NCBI GenBank assembly: GCA_035578905.1
Contig: JAQJVL010000111.1
Location: 1,420,607 to 1,484,606, forward strand
From: Stictocephala bisonia
Taxonomy: Eukaryota > Arthropoda > Insecta > Hemiptera > Membracidae
Length of the DNA stretch: 64,000 bases
Direction of reading: 5' to 3'
Shown in pieces: positions 10,250-20,612 of this stretch. Numbering within the stretch: position 1 is the first letter of the stretch; every line of letters starts with the position of its first letter. The notes beneath the pieces were generated by a model. That model did no database searches. It was not told the origin of the DNA and saw nothing but the letters and a program-made list of their open reading frames with translations. The translations under genes and the position numbers were made by a program.

Positions 10250-13121
10250 TGTACGCGTCTAGGAGGACGGATGGGTTAGTAGCACTGTGTTTGTCAGGGA
10301 GGACGGGTGGGTTAGTAGCACTGTGTTTGTCAGGTAGGACGGGTGGGTTAGTAGCACTGTGTTTGTCTGGGAGGATGGGTGGGTTAGTAGCACTGTGTTT
10401 GTCAGGTAGGACGGGTGGGTTAGTAGCACTGTGTTTGTCTGGGAGGACGGGTGGGTTAGTAGCACTGTGTTTGTCAGGGAGGACGGGTGGGTTAGTAGCA
10501 CTGTGTTTGTCAGGGAGGACGGGTGGGTTACTAGCAGTATGTTTGTCAGGTAGGACGGGTGGGTTACTAGCTCTATGTTTGTCAGGTAGAACGGGTGGAT
10601 TAGTAGCTCTATGTTTGTCAGGTAGGACGGGTGGGTTTGTAGCAGTATGTTTGTCAGGTAGGACGGATGGGTTAGTAGCAGTATGTTTGTCAGGTAGGAC
10701 GGGTGGGTTACTAGCACTGTGTTTGTCAGGGAGGACGGGTGGGTTAGTAGCACTGTGTTTGTCAGGGAGGACGGGTGGGTTAGTAGCAGTATGTTTGTCA
10801 GGGAGGACGGGTGGGTTAGTAGCACTGTGTTTGTCAGGTAGGACAGGTGGATTAGTAGCTCTATGTTTGTCAGGTAGGACAGGTGGATTAGTAGCTCTAT
10901 GTTTGTCAGGGAGGACAGGTGGGTTAGTAGCACTGTGTTTGTCAGGGAGGACGGGTGGGTTAGTAGCACTGTGTTTGTCAGGTAGGACAGGTGGATTAGT
11001 AGCTCTATGTTTGTCAGGGAGGACAGGTGGGTTAGTAGCACTGTGTTTGACAGGGAGGACGGGTGGGTTAGTAGCACTGTGTTTGTCAGGTAGGACAGGT
11101 GGATTAGTAGCTCTATGTTTGTCAGGTAGGACAGGTGGATTAGTAGCTCTATGTTTGTCAGGTAGGACGGGTGGGTTAGTAGCACTGTGTTTGTCAGGGA
11201 GGACGGGTGGGTTAGTAGCACTGTGTTTGTCAGGTAGGACGGATGGGTTAGTAGCAGTATGTTTGTCAGGTAGGACGGGTGGGTTACTAGCACTGTGTTT
11301 GTCAGGTAGAACGGGTGGATTAGTAGCTCTATGTTTGTCAGGTAGGACGGGTGGGTTTGTAGCACTGAGTTTGTCAGGTAGGACGGGTGAGTTAGTAACA
11401 CTGTGTTTGTCAGGTAGGACGGATGGGTTAGTAGCACTATGTTTGTCAGGTAGGATGGGTGGGTTAGTAGCTCTGTGTTTGTCAGGTAGGACAGGTGGAT
11501 TAGTAGCTCTATGTTTGTCAGGTAGGACGGGTGGGTTTGTAGCACTGAGTTTGTCAGGTAGGACGGGTGGGTTATTAGCTCTGTGTTTGTCAGGTAGGAC
11601 AGGTGGATTAGTAGCTCTATGTTTGTCAGGTAGGACGGGTGGGTTTGTAGCACTGAGTTTGTCAGGTAGGACGGGTGGGTTATTAGCACTGTGTTTGTCA
11701 GGTAGGACGGATGGGTTAGTAGCACTATGTTTGTCAGGTAGGACGGGTGGGTTATTAGCTCTGTGTTTGTCAGGTAGGACAGGTGGATTAGTAGCTCTAT
11801 GTTTGTCAGGTAGGACGGGTGGGTTTGTAGCACTGAGTTTGTCAGGTAGGACGGGTGGGTTATTAGCTCTGTGTTTGTCAGATAGGACAGGTGGATTAGT
11901 AGCTCTATGTTTGTCAGGTAGGACGGGTGGGTTTGTAGCACTGAGTTTGTCAGGTAGGACGGGTGGGTTATTAGCACTGTGTTTGTCAGGTAGGACGGAT
12001 GGGTTAGTAGCACTATGTTTGTCAGGTAGGACGGGTGGGTTATTAGCTCTGTGTTTGTCAGGGAGGACGGGTGAGTTAGTAGCACTTTGTTTGTCAGGTA
12101 GGACGGGTGGGTTAGTAGCACTGGGTTTGTCAGGGAGGACGGGTGGTTAGTAGCACTATGTTTGTCGGGGAGGACGAGTGGGTTAGTAGCACTGTTTGTC
12201 AGGGAGGACGGGTGGTTAGTAGCACTGTTTGTCAGGGAGGACGGGTGGTTAGTAGCACTGTGTTTGTCAGGGAGGACGGGTGGTTAGTAGCACTGTGTTT
12301 GTCAGGGAGGACGGGTGGTTAGTAGCACTATGTTTGTCAGGTAGGACAGGTGGATTAGTAGCTCTATGTTTGTCAGGTAGGACGGGTGGGTTTGTAGCAC
12401 TGTGTTTGTCAGGGAGGACGGGTGGGTTAGTAGCACTTTGTTTGTCAGGTAGGACGGGTGGGTTAGTAGCACTGGGTTTGTCAGGGAGGACGGGTGGTTA
12501 GTAGCACTATGTTTGTCGGGGAGGACGAGTGGGTTAGTAGCACTGTTTGTCAGGGAGGAAGGGTGGTTAGTAGCACTGTGTTTGTCAGGGAGGACGGGTG
12601 GGTTAGTAGCACTGGGTTTGTCAGGGAGGACGGGTGGTTAGTAGCACTATGTTTGTCAGGTAGGACGGGTGGGTTAGTAGCACTGGGTTTGTCAGGGAGG
12701 ACGGGTGGGTTTGTAGCACTGTGTTTGTCAGGTAGGACGGGTGGGTTAGTAGCACTGTGTTTGTCAGGGAGGACGGGTGGGTTAGTAGCACTTTGTTTGT
12801 CAGGTAGGACGGGTGGGTTAGTAGCACTGGGTTTGTCAGGGAGGACGGGTGGTTAGTAGCACTATGTTTGTCGGGGAGGACGAGTGGGTTAGTAGCACTG
12901 TTTGTCAGGGAGGAAGGGTGGTTAGTAGCACTGTGTTTGTCAGGTAGGACGGGTGGGTTAGTAGCACTGGGTTTGTCAGGGAGGACGGGTGGTTAGTAGC
13001 ACTATGTTTGTCGGGGAGGACGAGTGGGTTAGTAGCACTGTTTGTCAGGGAGGAAGGGTGGTTAGTAGCACTGTGTTTGTCAGGGAGGACGGGTGGTTAG
13101 TAGCACTGTCTGTCAGGGAGG
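10250..13121. repeat. 36-bp minisatellite, about 79 copies
   Basis: The consensus unit contains GTTTGTCAGGTAGGACGGGT and GGGTTAGTAGCACT. Since 36 is 12 codons and no stop occurs in the consensus on either strand, both strands stay open for over 600 codons (plus 10249-12150, repeating SGRTGGLVALCL; minus 10259-12121, repeating THPSYLTNTVLL). Sub-blocks of three units (108 bp) recur around 11520-11990. A larger block with frame-shifting 35-bp and shorter units recurs three times between 12480 and 13060. A single diverged unit sits apart at 13572-13606. No promoter, splice site or conserved domain supports a gene. Confidence 0.95.
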
Positions 13122-13245
13122 ACCCACCCGCCCACCCGTACATGTACAGTGGTATTGACCCACCCGCCCACCCGTACACGTACAGTGGTATTGTATTACC
13201 ACTGTACGTGTATGGGTGGGTGGGTGGGTCAATACTACTGTACGT
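13122..13245. repeat. GGGT minisatellite copy 2, arranged as an inverted repeat
   Basis: Two C-rich units (GACCCACCCGCCCACCCGTA, then CACGTACAGTGGTATTG) are followed at once by their reverse complement (TACCACTGTACGTGTATGGG then TGGGTGGGTGGGTCAATA). The arms of about 40 bp are nearly perfect with almost no loop (about 13157-13235), so the strand can fold as a long hairpin or cruciform. The right arm carries four GGG runs in a row. Confidence 0.85.
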
Positions 13246-13829
13246 ACATACAAATAAAACACGGGAAAAACTCTAAAAATTGTAATTGTATGTTGTGTAC
13301 TTATGTGGGCAGATATATGAAAATGCAATGAAAGAGAGAAAACAGAAAACATTTATACTATTCTCTATAGAGCACATTTACTGCTAACTAAATCGAGCAA
13401 TGAATCACGTATGACTGATTTTATTTAAAATACTTATATCCAATTTTTCTTCTTCTATAATGATCCAATACATTCATAATTACGTTTAACGAAAACGTCA
13501 TTAATCAGAATAAACATATTATATACTATGGTATATGCCAAGATATTTGATAGTAAATTATGTTAGAAAATTTACCACTGTGTTTGTCAGAGAGGGTTGG
13601 GTAGGTTAGATCATTAACAACAAATTTAAATTATAACTCTAATAAGGAGCTCCTCAAGAACCAATTTATTGCCTTATTATGAACAGTTAAATATATTAAA
13701 GGTAAAAAGAACTTTGTGAAATTTGTAAAAAAATGCTATAAAATTATCTTTTTAAATTTCTTATAGCCATTGTTGATTTTGACGGCAACGAATTTTTCTT
13801 AGTAGAACCATAGAGAAATATATACAGGA
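13246..13829. other. AT-rich DNA with one stray 36-bp unit
   Basis: 13572-13606 (CACTGTGTTTGTCAGAGAGG and GTTGGGTAGGTTAG) is a lone diverged monomer of the 36-bp array, about 450 bp outside it. Otherwise nothing is recognised. Confidence 0.5.
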
Positions 13830-14060
13830 GCCGCTTTCTCATGGCCGCAGCGAACGTTACGGTGGCAGTTACAAATTTATTACAACTAATATACATCTTT
13901 ATACATCTGTAGTTATAATTATTACGTTAATCCTGAAGGATTTGGGGGTAATAAAAGAGGGACTTACCAGGTGCTGGCCTTGTCACCGCATGGCAAGGTG
14001 ACAAAATAACTACTCGACACACATTTAGCGCTGTATTTGATGCGGCCTCTATTTCCTTCT
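13830..14060. repeat. Dispersed repeat, related to 35540-35720
   Basis: TCTCATGGCCGCAGCGAACG ... ACACATTTAGCGCTGTAT aligns loosely and in the same order with TCTGATGGCCACAGGGAACG ... ACACATTTAGCACCCTAT at 35540-35720. Probably two decayed copies of one unclassified element. Confidence 0.45.
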
Positions 14061-14272
14061 TCTCTGTGACTGAACTAACTGTTTACACAGGACTTATTTG
14101 TTTTCTCTAATGTTACTAAGAGTATTGCTCACAAGTTTACTTTGTATTTACATTATATAATATAAATTTAACACCTACCTTAATAACCTGAACTGATTAA
14201 CAATTTAAGTCAGATTACATTAATGATTGTCATAAATTTAACATAACACAAATTCTTCTAGGGCTATTTGAA

Positions 14273-14275
<3 letters not shown>

Positions 14276-14324
<49 letters not shown>

Positions 14325-14325
14325 G
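14276..14325. repeat. (TA)n microsatellite
   Basis: Almost pure TA dinucleotide run of about 50 bp. Confidence 0.95.
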
Positions 14326-14448
14326 TTGTTATTATTAAATAAAATCAATTGTATTATTGGCCTCAATGTGCTACCTTGTATAACTCCATAATCAACAGGT
14401 TTAGCATCACTTGATATTCCATTAATTGAAACAATTTGCCTGCGTTGT

Positions 14449-14560
14449 TACGTACCCACCCGCCCAGCCATACATGTACAGTGGTACTGACCCACCCGCC
14501 CACCCATACATGTACAGTGGTACTGACCCACCTGCTTACACATACAGTGGTACAAGTGAT
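14449..14560. repeat. GGGT minisatellite family, copy 3
   Basis: About three units of CCCACCCGCCCACCCATACA and TGTACAGTGGTACTGA, same family as 13122-13245. Confidence 0.85.
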
Positions 14561-14561
14561 T

Positions 14562-14610
14562 GTTATATAATCAAGTGCCTGTTATAGAATAACAGCCTTG
14601 ATTATATAAC
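14562..14610. repeat. Near-perfect hairpin next to the minisatellite
   Basis: GTTATATAATCAAG (14562-14575) pairs with CTTGATTATATAAC (14597-14610), and inside it CTGTTAT (14579-14585) pairs with ATAACAG (14589-14595). The function is unknown; it may be the remnant of a small palindromic element. Confidence 0.75.
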
Positions 14611-15832
14611 TACAAAATCAATCGTTATAGTTACTTATATTCTAGTATTTTTCTTGTTAATTTGGAAATATTTACTGTTAATTTGGTTATTTTACATTAC
14701 AAATCACAACTTATTTCAATTTATTTCTTCTATTTATTGTTGATTTTATCAAATTTATTTATTAATTTTTATTTATATAACCTTAAAACTATAAAAGTTT
14801 CATAGATGTATTATATTGCAAGTAGTTCGGCCCTTTATTGTTTTGGCATTTATTGTTACTTGTTGTTAAGATTAATTCTTGTTGTTGGAATAGTATTAAT
14901 TTTAAATGTATCATTATATATGTGTGCACTTGCCAAAGCTTATCATCATTGTTGCATTAGGGTGAATCTATAAATATATTATGTACAGTATATTGAGATT
15001 CTGGCTATAGTTGAATTAATAATTGCATATTTCTTTTTGAAAAATACACTTTTTAAAATGTAATTCTGTTTTGTAAATGGTGTTTTCTGAACTATTTATT
15101 CTTCCACTATATCCCATATCTTTATAATCCCTTAAAATGTATTTTTAGAAGCAAAAGACTGGAGAAAAAAATGTTCCTTCTTCAAACTTTGACTCTTTCA
15201 TAATTTCAAAAATGAAGGCAATTATCCTGTAAACTATAACCAATATATTCATTCAACTGAGTAAATTTTTGGGAAAATACACCGCTATCAAATTGTACAT
15301 CAAGCAATATTATATGAAATATACTATAAAGTGTTTTGTTGTTTGAAAAGTGGATCAACATCGTAACAAATTAGGTTAAAGTTTCGGCGTGTAACAATAT
15401 TTTATTACAATATATTGATGAATACATTAAAACAATACATAGGTCAGAGTGTTCTAAGGTTTCTGAACATGTTTATTACTGAAGTTGAGTATAACTTTAT
15501 ACCAAATTTAATTTCAATATTGGAGTAACGTCTTTTTCTGGGTCTATTTCGCCTATTTTACGAATTTAGAGAGCAAAATGTTACTTACGTTTATTAAAGT
15601 TTTCTTGTTTGGATAAATTTAAAAACATTTATTATCATTTTAAGCTTTAATATAAAAATGTAAATACTGTAGTTATTAACTCCATTTTTAAACACTTTGC
15701 CACCCTGAATAAATTTGGGTTACTATACGACAGTTTTATTTAAGCCTGTTACGATAAGCCAAACCTGGCCACGCTTTGCTGTATAACCTAACTGTATAAT
15801 AACTTTAGGGGTTTAAAGAATTCTTATAGAAT
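14611..15832. other. AT-rich DNA, nothing recognised
   Basis: No gene or clear repeat by eye in about 1.2 kb. Confidence 0.45.
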
Positions 15833-16175
15833 TTTTCACTACACTACTATGAGTTTAGCTGTTTTCGTTGTGTGTTTACAACCTGAGAAACATCATATTT
15901 TCAACAGCTGTCTATTGTTTACTACCGAAAGTAACATTGTTTACAACCGAAAATTTTCCACAGTCAACAACACCTGTTTTTATTCCGTAGTGTAGTGAAA
16001 AGTATCGTTCAAAACTCGAGAGAAAATGTTTTGTATGTTCTCGACCATTCGAAGTGCTCAACAAGTCTCGCACTTCAAACATATGGTCTCGAACATGCAA
16101 AACCCCACTTTCCACTCTTGTTATGAAATATACTATTAAATAAAGGTTAACTATGTTTACAGTTATTTTCATAAT
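15833..16175. repeat. Dispersed repeat family A, copy 1
   Basis: About 340 bp nearly identical to 31476-31790. Both begin TTTTCACTACACTACTATGA, and about 150 bp further carry the inverted form TAGTGTAGTGAAAA, so the first part looks like a small TIR element. The shared sequence continues another 170 bp past it. A minus-strand frame (ending VVNNVTFGSKQ) is open in both copies but matches no family I know. Confidence 0.75.
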
Positions 16176-16640
16176 AAACAATTATCTCGTCACAGTAATA
16201 AACTTACAGGATTTGATTTGGATACATTATGTACAGGAATCAGCTGGTTACAGTGACACTTTTTCAGCACTGACATTTGTTTTTATTTTTGAAATATAGG
16301 AAGATCGGGAAATGCTTGAAAGGCACTGTTTCCATTTAAACCTTTAAGAACTAAATATAAAGAAACACTCTTGTATATTAATTCAATTTTGTGTAAATAT
16401 TTTAAGTGAATCCATTCAATACTTTTCCAAGTTTTTATTGTACACAGACATACGTAAGTTTGTTTTTATATGTATAGAAGAAGATATTAACTTAAAACGC
16501 AGGAGTGATTTTTATTCCCTTGGTACTTAAAACTATGAGACACATTTGTATGCTTCACATAACAAATATACGTATTTTTTTAACTCCTGTATTTCTTTCA
16601 CTGAATCCCACAGCACGGAAACTATAACAGACGGTAGGTA
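16176..16640. other. AT-rich DNA, nothing recognised
   Basis: No gene or clear repeat seen. Confidence 0.45.
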
Positions 16641-17384
16641 CCACGGTAACTAGAATAATACGGTAGGGTTCACGCGCATGGTGCGCAGTAAATCTTGGTG
16701 TCAATGACGTCACACAGACGTATCAGCTGGTTCATCGGTTAAACTGAATGTAGTAATAATCAGTAACTGCTTTTCTTAAATCACTGTTTCCGTTCACGAC
16801 TAGGCTTTAACCAGTTAATAAATATTAGACCTACTAAAACACTAAAAATACTTATAATAATACTATTTTATATTATTATTACTGAAATTTGGCCAAATTA
16901 AATAAAAATAGAATATTTTCAGACAAAATAACTGTTTTTTTTATTTTAAAAAATCCATAACTGTAATAATTCAAGACTAAATTATATTTATTAGGCTCAA
17001 TATAAACAGCTGTTTCAATACTTGACAGTTGTTATTTATTGATACATTTCCAAATAAAAACTAAACGACCATATTTTAATTGGATTATTTGGACAAGCCG
17101 ATGGAGCCACCTTTTAATATTAACCAACTGTTAAACAAACATCAATATAATATACTCATTAATAATATTATCATTGAAAGTATTTGTATAACATTAATAA
17201 TAGTTAATAACGGGTATTATGTTTGTGGTTAATGAAAACAGTGATTTAAGAAAAGCAGTTACTGATTATTACTACATTCAGTTTAACCGATGAACCAGCT
17301 GATATGTCTGTGTGACGTCATTGACACCAAGATTTACTGCGCATCATGCGCGTGAACCCTACCGTATTATTCTAGTTACCGTGG
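16641..17384. mobile_element. 744-bp foldback (MITE-like) DNA element
   Basis: Arms of about 149 bp (16641-16789 and 17236-17384) are near-perfect reverse complements, starting CCACGGTAACTAGAATAATA on the left. TA dinucleotides flank both ends (16639-16640, 17385-17386), consistent with a TA target duplication. Each arm carries TGACGTCA (16705-16712, 17313-17320) and CAGCTG. The 450-bp middle is AT-rich with no coding capacity, so this is non-autonomous. Confidence 0.9.
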
Positions 17385-17594
17385 TAGGTACAGTACCACG
17401 ACGAGACTGCGCAGTAGACTGTGACGTTACATGGGTGAAATCAGCAGGGTTAATTATTCTATTAAATACTGGTAACTAAATCTACCAAACAAATGGAAGC
17501 TTTCAGCTAAATAGTAAACAAAATAATTATCACAAATCAGCTGTAATTGTAACTAAGGGAATTAAAACAATATTTTTATATTTATTTGTTATTC
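17385..17594. other. AT-rich spacer with element-like left edge
   Basis: 17424-17450 (GTGACGTTACATGGGTGAAA) resembles part of the following array unit on the opposite strand, so it may be a stray inverted unit. Otherwise nothing is recognised. Confidence 0.4.
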
Positions 17595-18176
17595 GTTATT
17601 TCACTCAGCTGACATAACCCATGTGACGTCATGGAAGATGCGCGTATACCTACCGCCTTCCTTTTTAGTTACCGTCTCCCACAGGAATGTTATTTCACTC
17701 AGCTGACATTTCACCCATGTGACGTCATGGAAGATGCGCGTATACCTACCGCCTTCCTTTTTAGTTACCGTCTCCCACAGGAATGTTATTTCACCCAGCT
17801 GACATTTCACCCATGTGACGTCATGGGAGATGCGCGTATACCTACCGCCTTCCATGTTAGGTACCGTCTCCCACAGGAATGTTATTTCACTCAGCTGACA
17901 TTTCACTCATGTGACGTCATGGAAGATGCGCGTATACCTACCGCCTTCCTTTTTAGTTACCGTCTCCCACAGGAATGTTATTTCACTCAGCTGACATTTC
18001 ACCCATGTGACGTCATGGAAGATGCGCGTGTACCTACCGCCTTCCTTTTTAGGTACCTTCTCCCACAGGAATGTTATTTCACTCAGCTGACATTTCACTC
18101 ATGTGACGTCATGGGAGATGCGCGTGTACCTACCGCCTTCCTTTTTAGGTACCGTGTCCCACAGGAATGTTATTTC
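17595..18176. repeat. 96-bp array, 6 copies, derived from the foldback element end
   Basis: Units hold, in order, CAGCTGACATTTCACCCATG, TGACGTCATGG, ATGCGCGT, ACCTACCG, TTTTTAGGTACCGT and CCCACAGGAATGTTATTTCA. The first five blocks occur in the same order in the right arm of the 16641-17384 element (CAGCTGA, TGTGACGTCAT, ATGCGCGTGA, CCCTACCG, TCTAGTTACCGTG) with an extra stretch of about 20 bp there. Six full TGACGTCA palindromes are spaced 96 bp apart (17624, 17720 and onward). 96 bp equals 32 codons, so frames stay open on both strands; this is an artefact of the array. Confidence 0.92.
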
Positions 18177-18610
18177 TCATATAGAGGGTATATCCGGCAT
18201 TTCTTGTAATAGGTCCTTTAGAAAGCAGGGTATACAGATGGTGGCACGAAAGATGCGTACAGCGAAATATGCGTACAGAAGGAAATAGTTGTATTTGGCG
18301 AGGGTAAGTATTCTCCCCGGTGGCATGAAAGATACGTACAGAGAAATTAGGTTAGGTTAGGTTAGGTCAGGTTAGGTTAGGTTCTCCAATCCCAAGAAAC
18401 TAAGCGACATTCATATTTATTTTAGAGGTAAACGCATTTATATAATTCAATTGTTGTAAAAGATCCATTTGCCCTAAAAGTTGTACGCATTTTTCGCTTA
18501 TCTAATTGTTGTGACGTCATAGGTTACCCTCGTCATCTGTCAAAACTGGTTCCTGTAGTTATATTTCGCAAGATTCCTGGTGTACGCATTTTTCGCTGTA
18601 CGCATTTTTC
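18177..18610. repeat. TTAGG run and scattered GTACGCATTTTTCG motifs
   Basis: 18346-18382 is a (TTAGG)n-type run, the canonical insect telomere repeat, at an interstitial place. Flanking it, TGTACGCATTTTTCGC-like motifs occur at about 18481, 18580 and 18595, and their inverse (GCGTACAGCGAAA) at about 18255-18280 and 18330. This suggests a decayed element with inverted subterminal repeats around the run. Confidence 0.65.
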
Positions 18611-19495
18611 GTATATTCATACAGATGAAACTCCACAATAAAAATACCGAATTAATTCTTTTACAGTGAGTTAGCAACTTATTGGTGAGTATGATTTATG
18701 ACTAAAGTTAATGTTCCATTTTGTATTTAAATATAAGTGCAATACAGACTTCTAAAAGTCAGAACTTTTGTGGTTCATTTTGTATTAAGACAACAATGTA
18801 ATAACAACAGATATTTTAGTAATTCTTTTTACATTAATCTATGAACGTGATAGAGTTCCTCATTAAGGATAAACAATTATTGTTTATCTTACATTGAGGT
18901 GAAATATTCTCGTGGTTCGTCTTGGTGCCATATAAATGAAATACCTCTTATTGGTTCATCTTACTGTTGAGTATTATTATAATATGAAAGCTATTAATGA
19001 AAGAACATGTGCAATGGCTTTGGATATTTTGGTTCCAATATTGTGACTGCAATCCGAAGTCTCTATTGATGACATAAATCTACCCTTCATTTATGAGACA
19101 ACATGATGGTACTTTATTTTCAACATTTGCTTAGAGTAACACGAACCATACCAATTTTTAAAAAGTGATGGGAAATGATCAGAAATTTCTAGACCAATAT
19201 CACTTGTCTCAATATTTAGCAAGATACGTAGATGATGAACGCGGAGTAAAAAGCGACGTTCCAAAGTCGTAAAAGTTTCCTCTTTAAGGAATAGTTTAGG
19301 TTTTGTCAGATTTTAACGCAATGGAGGCCGAAGTTATTGAGAAAGATTACTTCTCTTGTTTTGTCGAAAGCGCACATTAACTTTTCTTTTTGTAATTGAA
19401 TGTTTATGGTACAAGAGATAAGAATGTAAAGTTATTGAGGTATTACCGTATTGATAATAAGGTAATATTTGAATAATAACATACGGTTGTTCAAG
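18611..19495. repeat. Very old, degenerate repeat DNA
   Basis: Phrases such as TTGTGACTGCAATCCGAAGT and TTATTGGTTCAT recur loosely here and at 21480-21790, so both stretches are probably copies of one decayed repeat. Confidence 0.35.
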
Positions 19496-19499
19496 GTTT

Positions 19500-19645
19500 G
19501 AATTTGAAAATATACAAATGGGTGTTCCTCAGGGTTCCGTGCTTGGGCCCTTTCTATTTACAGCTGCTATAATGGCCATGTCATAATTTACCACGTGTCT
19601 CTGTTTTGTATGAAAATGATACTATTTTGTAAACGAAGGAAATCT
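19500..19645 (+). pseudogene. LINE reverse transcriptase scrap
   Basis: IQMGVPQGSVLGPFLF (about 19515-19565) is the highly conserved RT motif of non-LTR retrotransposons. After a frame break a YxNDT-like remnant of the YADDT motif follows (about 19598-19615). Nothing else of the element is readable. Confidence 0.8.
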
Positions 19646-19938
19646 GAAAATATTTAAACAAAAGAAAAACTGAGAACTTTTTGAAGAGTGTTGTATATAG
19701 TAGCTATACTACTATATATCTGTCCGGTGTGTGTTCAAACAGTTCATTAACATAGCCTGATCAAATTTTCATCATTAGGAGCAAAGTCGTTGTTTTCAGT
19801 GCTCAACCGACTTTTACGCTTAAACACGGTTAGGCGTCAAAATATTTTTTGCTCTGTGCATTGAACAACGTATTTTATCAAACAGAAAACAAAACTGAAA
19901 CTTGTAAGATACATTTTATTTAATTCCATATGGAACTC

Positions 19939-19985
19939 ACATCTGCTCACTACATTGGAATTACACTCAATGTGTGAGCAGATGT
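19939..19985. repeat. Short inverted repeat (hairpin)
   Basis: ACATCTGCTCAC (19939-19950) pairs with GTGAGCAGATGT (19974-19985); the stem can extend inward through ACATTG/CAATGT. It may be a small palindromic element; no evidence that it is transcribed. Confidence 0.7.
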
Positions 19986-20160
19986 TAATAACATAACTGT
20001 GTCATCCCGCATATTAGCAGTAAGTCTTATTACGGTATTTACATTTGAAAAGCAAAATTTATAACGAATTTTGTTTTTCTACTAATATTGATATCTTTGT
20101 CTGGCAAGTCTTTAGAGGAGTTGAAGTAATTTGTTAGGAGTTTTCAATTTCTGGCTCGCT

Positions 20161-20612
20161 ATCAACAATGTCGTGGAATTCAAACAGCAACTTGCATTGA
20201 AACGATCAACAATGTCGTCGACTGTGGAATTCAAACAGCAACTTGCATTGAAACGATCAACAATGTCGTCGACCGTGGAATTTAAACAGCAACTTGCATT
20301 GAAACGATCAACAATGTCGTCAACCGTGGAATTCAAACAGCAACTTGCATTGAAACGATCAACAATGTCGTCGACTGTGGAATTCAAACAGCAACTTGCA
20401 TTGAAACGATCAACAATGTTGTCGAGCGTGGAATTCAAACAGCAACTTGCATTGAAACGATCAGCAATGTCGTCGACAGTAGAATTCAAACAGCAACTTG
20501 CATTGAAACGATCAACAATGTCGTCGACCGTGGAATTCAAACAGCAAATTGCATTGAAACGATCAACAATGTCGTCCACCGTGGAATTCAAACAGCAAGT
20601 TGCATTGAAATG
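20161..20612. repeat. 51-bp minisatellite, about 9 copies, open on both strands
   Basis: The unit is GTGGAATTCAAACAGCAACT, TGCATTGAAACGATCAACAA, TGTCGTCGACT. 51 bp is 17 codons: plus strand repeats EFKQQLALKRSTMSSTV, minus strand repeats NSTVDDIVDRFNASCCL. Frames of about 160 codons overlap on both strands. Both extend a little beyond the array, but no splice or domain signal supports either as a gene. Confidence 0.9.

Noticed and set aside
10249..12150. 633-codon plus-strand and 620-codon minus-strand open frames
   Set aside because: Both are products of a 36-bp tandem repeat with no stop in its consensus; no domain, splice site or promoter, and later units break the frame.
17601..18209. 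Frames of 192 (plus) and 101 and 63 (minus) codons
   Set aside because: Explained by the 96-bp array derived from a foldback element end.
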